64,000 nt of DNA from positions 7,102,001 to 7,166,000 of the forward strand of contig NC_080565.1 of NCBI RefSeq assembly GCF_030253575.1, given 5' to 3'. The notes beneath the pieces were generated by a model that was not told the origin of the DNA, ran no database searches, and saw only the letters and a program-made list of their open reading frames with translations. This document shows, in pieces, positions 59,501 through 64,000 of this stretch. The stretch's first letter is position 1; every line of letters starts with the position of its first letter. The position numbers and the translations under genes are program-made. This DNA comes from Rhododendron vialii. Taxonomy: Eukaryota > Streptophyta > Magnoliopsida > Ericales > Ericaceae.

Positions 59501-62500
59501 GGGAAAAAAAATTAAATAAGCCAAATGGCTTTTTTTTTTTAAATTTTTAAAAAATTAAACAATTTCTATTCCGTTAAAAATATTTGTTTACCTTTTTTTA
59601 AAGGTAAACAACTAAGATATTTAATTTTTTTTAAAAAACAATTTATTAAAAAATCATTTTTTTACTTTTAAAAAACTATCAAATTTTATTCGGTAAAAAT
59701 ATTTGTTTTGTTTTTGTTATTAAAATTAAATAGGCTTTGGACTTTTGGTTTGCAAATTTAACATTACAATACAAGATAACAAGTAAAATTAAAAAAACTT
59801 ATCAAAATATTTATGGTGCAAGAGTAATTTAATATGAAACCAAATGTTAGGGTAGACTAAAACGACATGACTTAAAACGGCCCGGCCCGGCCCGATTCGA
59901 CATGACACGATTAAGTAAATGGGTCGGCACATCTTGACCCGATTGAAAACGGCATGGCACGACATGATTTAAGAATACGGGCCGGCACGACACGATTTAA
60001 GAAAACGGACCGGCACGACATGACACGATTGAAAATGGCACGACACGACATGATTTAAGAAAATGGGCTGGCACGACATGACACGATTTCAGAAATGGGC
60101 TGGCACGACACGACACAATTGACAAATGGCACGGCACGGCACGGCACGACACGATTTAAGTAAACGGGCCGGCACGGCCCGACACGATTGACAAACGGCA
60201 CGGCACGACACGACACGATTTAAGTAAATAAAGTAAACGGGCCGGCACGGCACGGCATGAAGCACGGTTAGCACGAAGTTAAACGGGCCGTGCCGTGCCA
60301 CCTCTAGTGGTTATACTCCGTTGGTGGTTGTGAATTGTGATTCTCATTAAACAATATTTGCTGGATATGGTTTCAGTGCAACAACAAAATTGACCTAGTG
60401 TTTATCTAGGAAGGAATGAACATGATTGTGGCTGTCAACGTAACTAGAAGGGATTGGGTTTCTGCAGGGAAGATGGACATTATTATGCAAATTGTCTATT
60501 TATACAAGCCACTAAAAATTGAATTCATAAATCCATTGATGTAAGTTAGATATTAAGTTTCTGGTCAAACTGTTTCAATGTGAATGATGGTTAAGAAAAC
60601 ATAGAAAAAAATTGAAAACAGAATCAAATATGCATACATGCGCTTTGGGAGGAGAGAGAGCGGAGAGACAGTATTTGGGTAAATATTTGGTTGCAGAGTG
60701 TTTTCTTTACAGTATGTTTTTTTTTTTTTAACAGCGTTTAATGTGGAATGGAAGCTGACATTTTCGGTGCTTCTTTTCATTGTAGCTAAGTGAAGAATTG
60801 GCAAAGGTTGAAGGAAAGCTCAAGTTAGCAGAATCTCTTCTAGAAAGCAAAGTAAGCACAAAACCCATTCCATTTGTTGTATCTTTTTTCCTTGGTCTAA
60901 CACTCTGATACTAACATCAATGTGACATTTTCTTCTTGCAGAATCTTGAGATAAAGAAAATCAACGACGAGAAGAAGGCCTCTATGGCAGCTCAGTTTGC
61001 TGCAGAAGCCACTCTCCGAAGGGTTCATGCTGCCCAAAAAGATGATGATATGCCTCCCATTGAAGCCATCCTTGCACCGCTGGAGGCTGAACTCAAACTT
61101 GCCCGTCAAGAGGTTGTGGGTGTTCCTGTTTTTGATCATTGATTCTTGATGGTGTTCCCTACGCAAACAACTGAAATTGTTGTTATCCCAAGGGTAAACT
61201 GACTGGATGTGATTTTTCCTTTCAGATTGCAAAGCTGCAGGATGACAACAAGGCGTTAGATCGCCTCACCAAATCCAAAGAAGCTGCTTTGCTTGAAGCT
61301 GAGCGGACTGTTCAGGTTGCCTTGGCAAAGGCTTCCATGGTGGACGATCTTCAGAATAAGAACCAAGAGTTGATGAAGCAGATAGAAATTTGCCAGGTAT
61401 GGTGGTTGACGGCGCTGATTTTCTTCTAAGTTCATTGAATGTTTGGGTGTATAGTTGCAGGATAGCGTGTTTTATTAGCTTGTACATGTAAGTATGCCTA
61501 ATGCATTGTTATATCAGGAAGAAAATAAAATTTTGGATAAAATGCTCCGCCAAAAGGTTGCTGAGGTTGAGAAGCTTACCCAAACTGTGCATGAGCTTGA
61601 AGAGGCTGTCCTTGCTGGGGGTGCAGCTGCAAATGCTGTGAGGGATTACCAGCGCAAAGTTCAAGAGATGAATGTAATGTCCAGTGTTTATTGAAGAGCC
61701 TTGGTTTCCGTCAATACTTGCCTCTAAACATTCTTCCAGTTGAGATGCTTGTCAATGATTCTCAAAATTGGATTTATTTGGTTATGTTTTCCAGGAGGAG
61801 AGAAAAACTCTTGATAGGGAGCTCGCACGTGCAAAAGTGACAGCAAATAGGGTGGCTACAGTTGTAGCTAATGAATGGAAAGATGCTAATGACAAAGTAA
61901 TGCCCGTGAAGCAATGGCTTGAGGAAAGAAGGTTTTTGCAGGTATTTGCTGGTTTCTGATTGATGGTTACGTGGAAATGTTATTCTCTGATATTTTGTTT
62001 TAGCATCTTGGGAGACGTAAAATTGGGTTATATGGATTTAATAGGTACAAGTTATAACCAAAATGTGTTGTGACAGGGAGAGATGCAGCAACTCCGGGAC
62101 AAGCTCATTATAGCTGATAGAACTGCTAAATACGAAGCTCAGTTGAAAGTAAGAATCTGGTTTCCCTATTGTAGCTATAGTTGTTCACCATTTTTGGTAG
62201 TCATGTTTGGAATTTGACAATTTCTTGCATTTTGTAGGAAAAATATCAACTGCGACTCAAAGTACTAGAAGATATTTTGAGATCATCAAACAGTAGCAAT
62301 CGTCTCACCTTAGAGGGAAGTAATATAAACAGTGGCCCTTCACGTCGCCAATCTCTGAGTGGAGCTGATAACATCTCTAAATTGGCCTCCAATGGCTTTT
62401 TGCCCAAGAGATCTCCATCCTTTCAGTTGAGATCGACCTCATCTTCTGGTTCCAGTTCAATATTAAGGAATGCAAGAGGGACTTCGAAATCATTTGATGG

Positions 62501-63031
62501 CGGTACACGGTCATTAGAGAGGGGTAAAATCCTTTTGAATGGAACATCTCCAAATTTTGATCTCGAGGGCATGAAGGATGCTGCAACCACTAGTAATACC
62601 TGTAAAGAGAATCCAGAAGAAAAAGCCCAAGACTTACCTGCAACGGATACGGAGGATAGTGTGCCTGTAGTGTTGTATGATTTGCTACAAAAAGAAGTAA
62701 TTACTTTGAGGAAAGCTGGTCATGAAAAGGATCAAAGTCTTAAAGACAAGGACGATGCAATTGAGGTTGATTTTCTATCCCACTGATGTCAGGATTCTCC
62801 TTTGTATTTCCTTGGTTGAAGTTGGATTTTGCTTCTTTTTCAGATGTTGGCAAAGAAGGTTGATACTTTAACTAAAGCGATGGAGGTTGAGGCCAAGAAG
62901 ATGAGAAGAGAAGTTGCTGCCATGGAGAAGGAGGTAGCTTCTATGCGCGAGGATAAAGAACATGAAAACAGGGCCAAACGGTTTGGGAATTCCAAGGGTC
63001 CTGTAAGCAGTTCTCAGGCTCTGCCTGCAAG
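56502..63031 (+). CDS. MAP70: Microtubule-associated protein 70 (MAP70 family), 3' end unresolved
   Basis: Ten exons: 56502-56709, 57353-57438, 60786-60851, 60942-61112, 61226-61396, 61518-61673, 61795-61941, 62077-62148, 62238-62765 and 62844-63031; 597 codons plus 2 nt. MAP70 proteins are plant-specific coiled-coil proteins that bind cortical microtubules and shape secondary walls. Residues 1-40 are Ala/Gly/Ser/Arg-rich. MDADEFMNLLHGSDPVKVEL opens the conserved part, and heptad-rich coiled coil runs from about 60 to 375 (for example LSEELAKVEGKLKLAESLLE, EAELKLARQEIAKLQDD). ANRVATVVANEWKDANDKVM is the family's central signature. Residues 380-500 are Ser-rich and basic, and a second coil spans 510-580. 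The last exon reaches AAG|GTATGG, a good donor; MAP70 proteins usually have about 15 more residues, so a final exon lies beyond 63031, perhaps outside the window. Reading through would stop at 63078. Confidence 0.92.
56923..57075. mobile_element. Possible small nested element in MAP70 intron 1
   Basis: TTCTAAAAATTGCTAGGCGC and GGCCGACTTTTAGAATA form inverted ends around GGCGG/CCTAG-rich sequence. It interrupts a GAGCCGA/CGAGC-rich block (about 56830-57240) similar in composition to the hAT element at 32764-33313. No target duplication is clear. Confidence 0.4.
58773..59116 (-). mobile_element. TRIM retrotransposon copy D, complete with 5-bp target duplication
   Basis: Two LTRs (58773-58880 and 59019-59116) enclose a 138-bp internal region. 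On the minus strand the primer site reads TGGTTTCAGAGC (59018-59007, one change from the initiator-tRNA-Met complement) and the polypurine tract precedes the other LTR. CTGTT flanks both ends (58768-58772 and 59117-59121). At 344 bp it has no coding capacity and must be moved by another element's enzymes. It lies antisense in MAP70 intron 2. Confidence 0.92.
59245..60306. mobile_element. hAT-like element with GGCACGACACG repeats
   Basis: The ends TAGAGGTGTCAAATGTGCC and GTGCCGTGCCACCTCTA are inverted, and GTGGTTAT flanks both sides (59237-59244 and 60307-60314), an 8-bp hAT-type duplication. Subterminal blocks of GGCACGGCACGACACG repeats (59260-59500, 59880-60290) surround an AT-rich core. 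Cys/Pro-rich open frames here are by-products of the repeat. It lies in MAP70 intron 2. Confidence 0.88.
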
Positions 63032-64000
63032 GTATGGTATATCTTCTTTCCTCACACGTGCTGACACAGGAGGAAAATAGTACACTTGGATTCCAATTGC
63101 ATGATGTCTCGTGTTGGTCTTTGAGTGTAGTAGCTTTCTTGTAGTTTTAAGCAGCTCTCCCTGCTTTTTGTCCATTATAACTAGACATAGCATTTTATTT
63201 TATTTTATGTCGATTACTTCCCATAAACTGAGAAGAATACTTCAACTGGTTGAATGACGTCGTGGGTACATAGAGGAAAAGTTTAATTATTTAAAGGCAT
63301 GTTGAGTAGTTGAGGCTTGAGATGGTTGAAGCTGAGCAGCATGAAAGATAAAAGAACCGAAGCATGCAGCCCTGGGGGTTAGAGCTGCTTAAGTTACAAG
63401 AAGTCCTTTAGGCTTTCCGGCCCATGTACACACCTCCCTATTTTGGATGATTAGCTTTCTTTCTGTTAGGGCAATTTGGTACCTCAAACATGGAGTATGG
63501 GAGAAAAGAATGGAAGATCCTCCATATTCTCTTTTTGAATATAATAAGAGAGAAGTAATTGAATTGGGAATGAAAATAGGCAACAGTTGGATAAAAAAAG
63601 AGATTATATTTGAAATGAAGAGGGAACATAGAGATATGGAGATGTTTGGTCGGAGTGAATATACTTATCAAAAAATGGTTGGAGTGAATATGAATAGCAA
63701 AATCCTCTTAGTTCACATTTTGAATAAAGATTATATCTTGATCCTCTAGAGTCTAGAGTCGTAGGGTGTTGGGTTGGAGATGCTCTAATGAGATTCTGAT
63801 TAGTGAACGGGAACTTTTAGCATCTACTTGTTTGAAGTTTCAAGTACCGAATGATGTTCTCGTACAAACGGTTGTTGTTAGTATTTTCTTTTATAATGTT
63901 AAGACTCGTAAAATAAAATTAGTGTCTTGCTCCATAATGGTTTTTGGCTACCAATAGTTATATGTCATCCGTTTTGTGAATAAACATAGTTTACTTCAAT
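63032..64000. other. Downstream of the last resolved MAP70 exon: intron or 3' region
   Basis: If AAG|GTATGG at 63031 is used as a donor, this is the start of a further intron. If not, translation stops at 63078-63080 and this is 3' UTR. A 100-codon open frame at 63447-63749 matches nothing known. TTGGAGATGCTCTAA at about 63774 is a phrase also seen near 28170 (CTGGAGATGCTCTAAG), probably a repeat end. Confidence 0.4.

Overview
This is nuclear DNA from a flowering plant, most likely a eudicot. All genes are split by GT-AG introns, several of them kilobases long. Intergenic and intronic DNA is AT-rich and full of small non-autonomous transposons (TRIM, hAT-like, Mutator-like, Stowaway and foldback MITEs), microsatellites and decayed LINE/LTR elements. 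I cannot name the species. Exon models were assembled by hand from splice sites, reading phase and recalled family similarity, with no transcript data; the phases close across all internal exons.

Six protein-coding genes are supported. (1) 721-11240, minus: a 15-exon gene for a 468-residue uncharacterised plant protein with HIT-like, CCHC-knuckle and UBP/B-box-like zinc modules. (2) 13261-17846 (possibly from 18461), minus: a PLATZ-family zinc-binding protein. (3) 22479-27101, minus: an organellar VAR3/OZ-type protein with three RanBP2-type zinc fingers. (4) 29019-38465, plus: plant LpxC, a UDP-3-O-acyl-GlcNAc deacetylase, apparently using one GC-AG intron. (5) 42455-50827, plus: an FUT13-like alpha-1,4-fucosyltransferase of family GT10. 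(6) 56502-63031, plus: microtubule-associated protein 70, whose last few codons are not resolved. Genes 1-3 run leftward and genes 4-6 rightward, so 27102-29018 is a divergent promoter region. The six genes have unrelated jobs (unknown nuclear-type zinc protein, DNA binding, organelle RNA editing, lipid A-type synthesis, Golgi glycosylation, microtubules); I see no sign of a functional cluster.

The most informative non-genic structure is a family of very short LTR retrotransposons (TRIM, LTR about 100 bp, initiator-tRNA-Met primer site). It appears once in an intron of each of genes 1, 4, 5 and 6. Two copies have recognisable 5-bp target duplications, one is a tandem LTR array and one is a solo LTR. 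A 763-bp Mutator-like element landed on the exon-13 splice donor of gene 1 and duplicated it. Two hAT-like elements with 8-bp duplications and one with a 7-bp duplication sit in introns of the LpxC, MAP70 and PLATZ genes. I found no CRISPR, operon, tRNA or rRNA feature, and no convincing undescribed multi-gene system.
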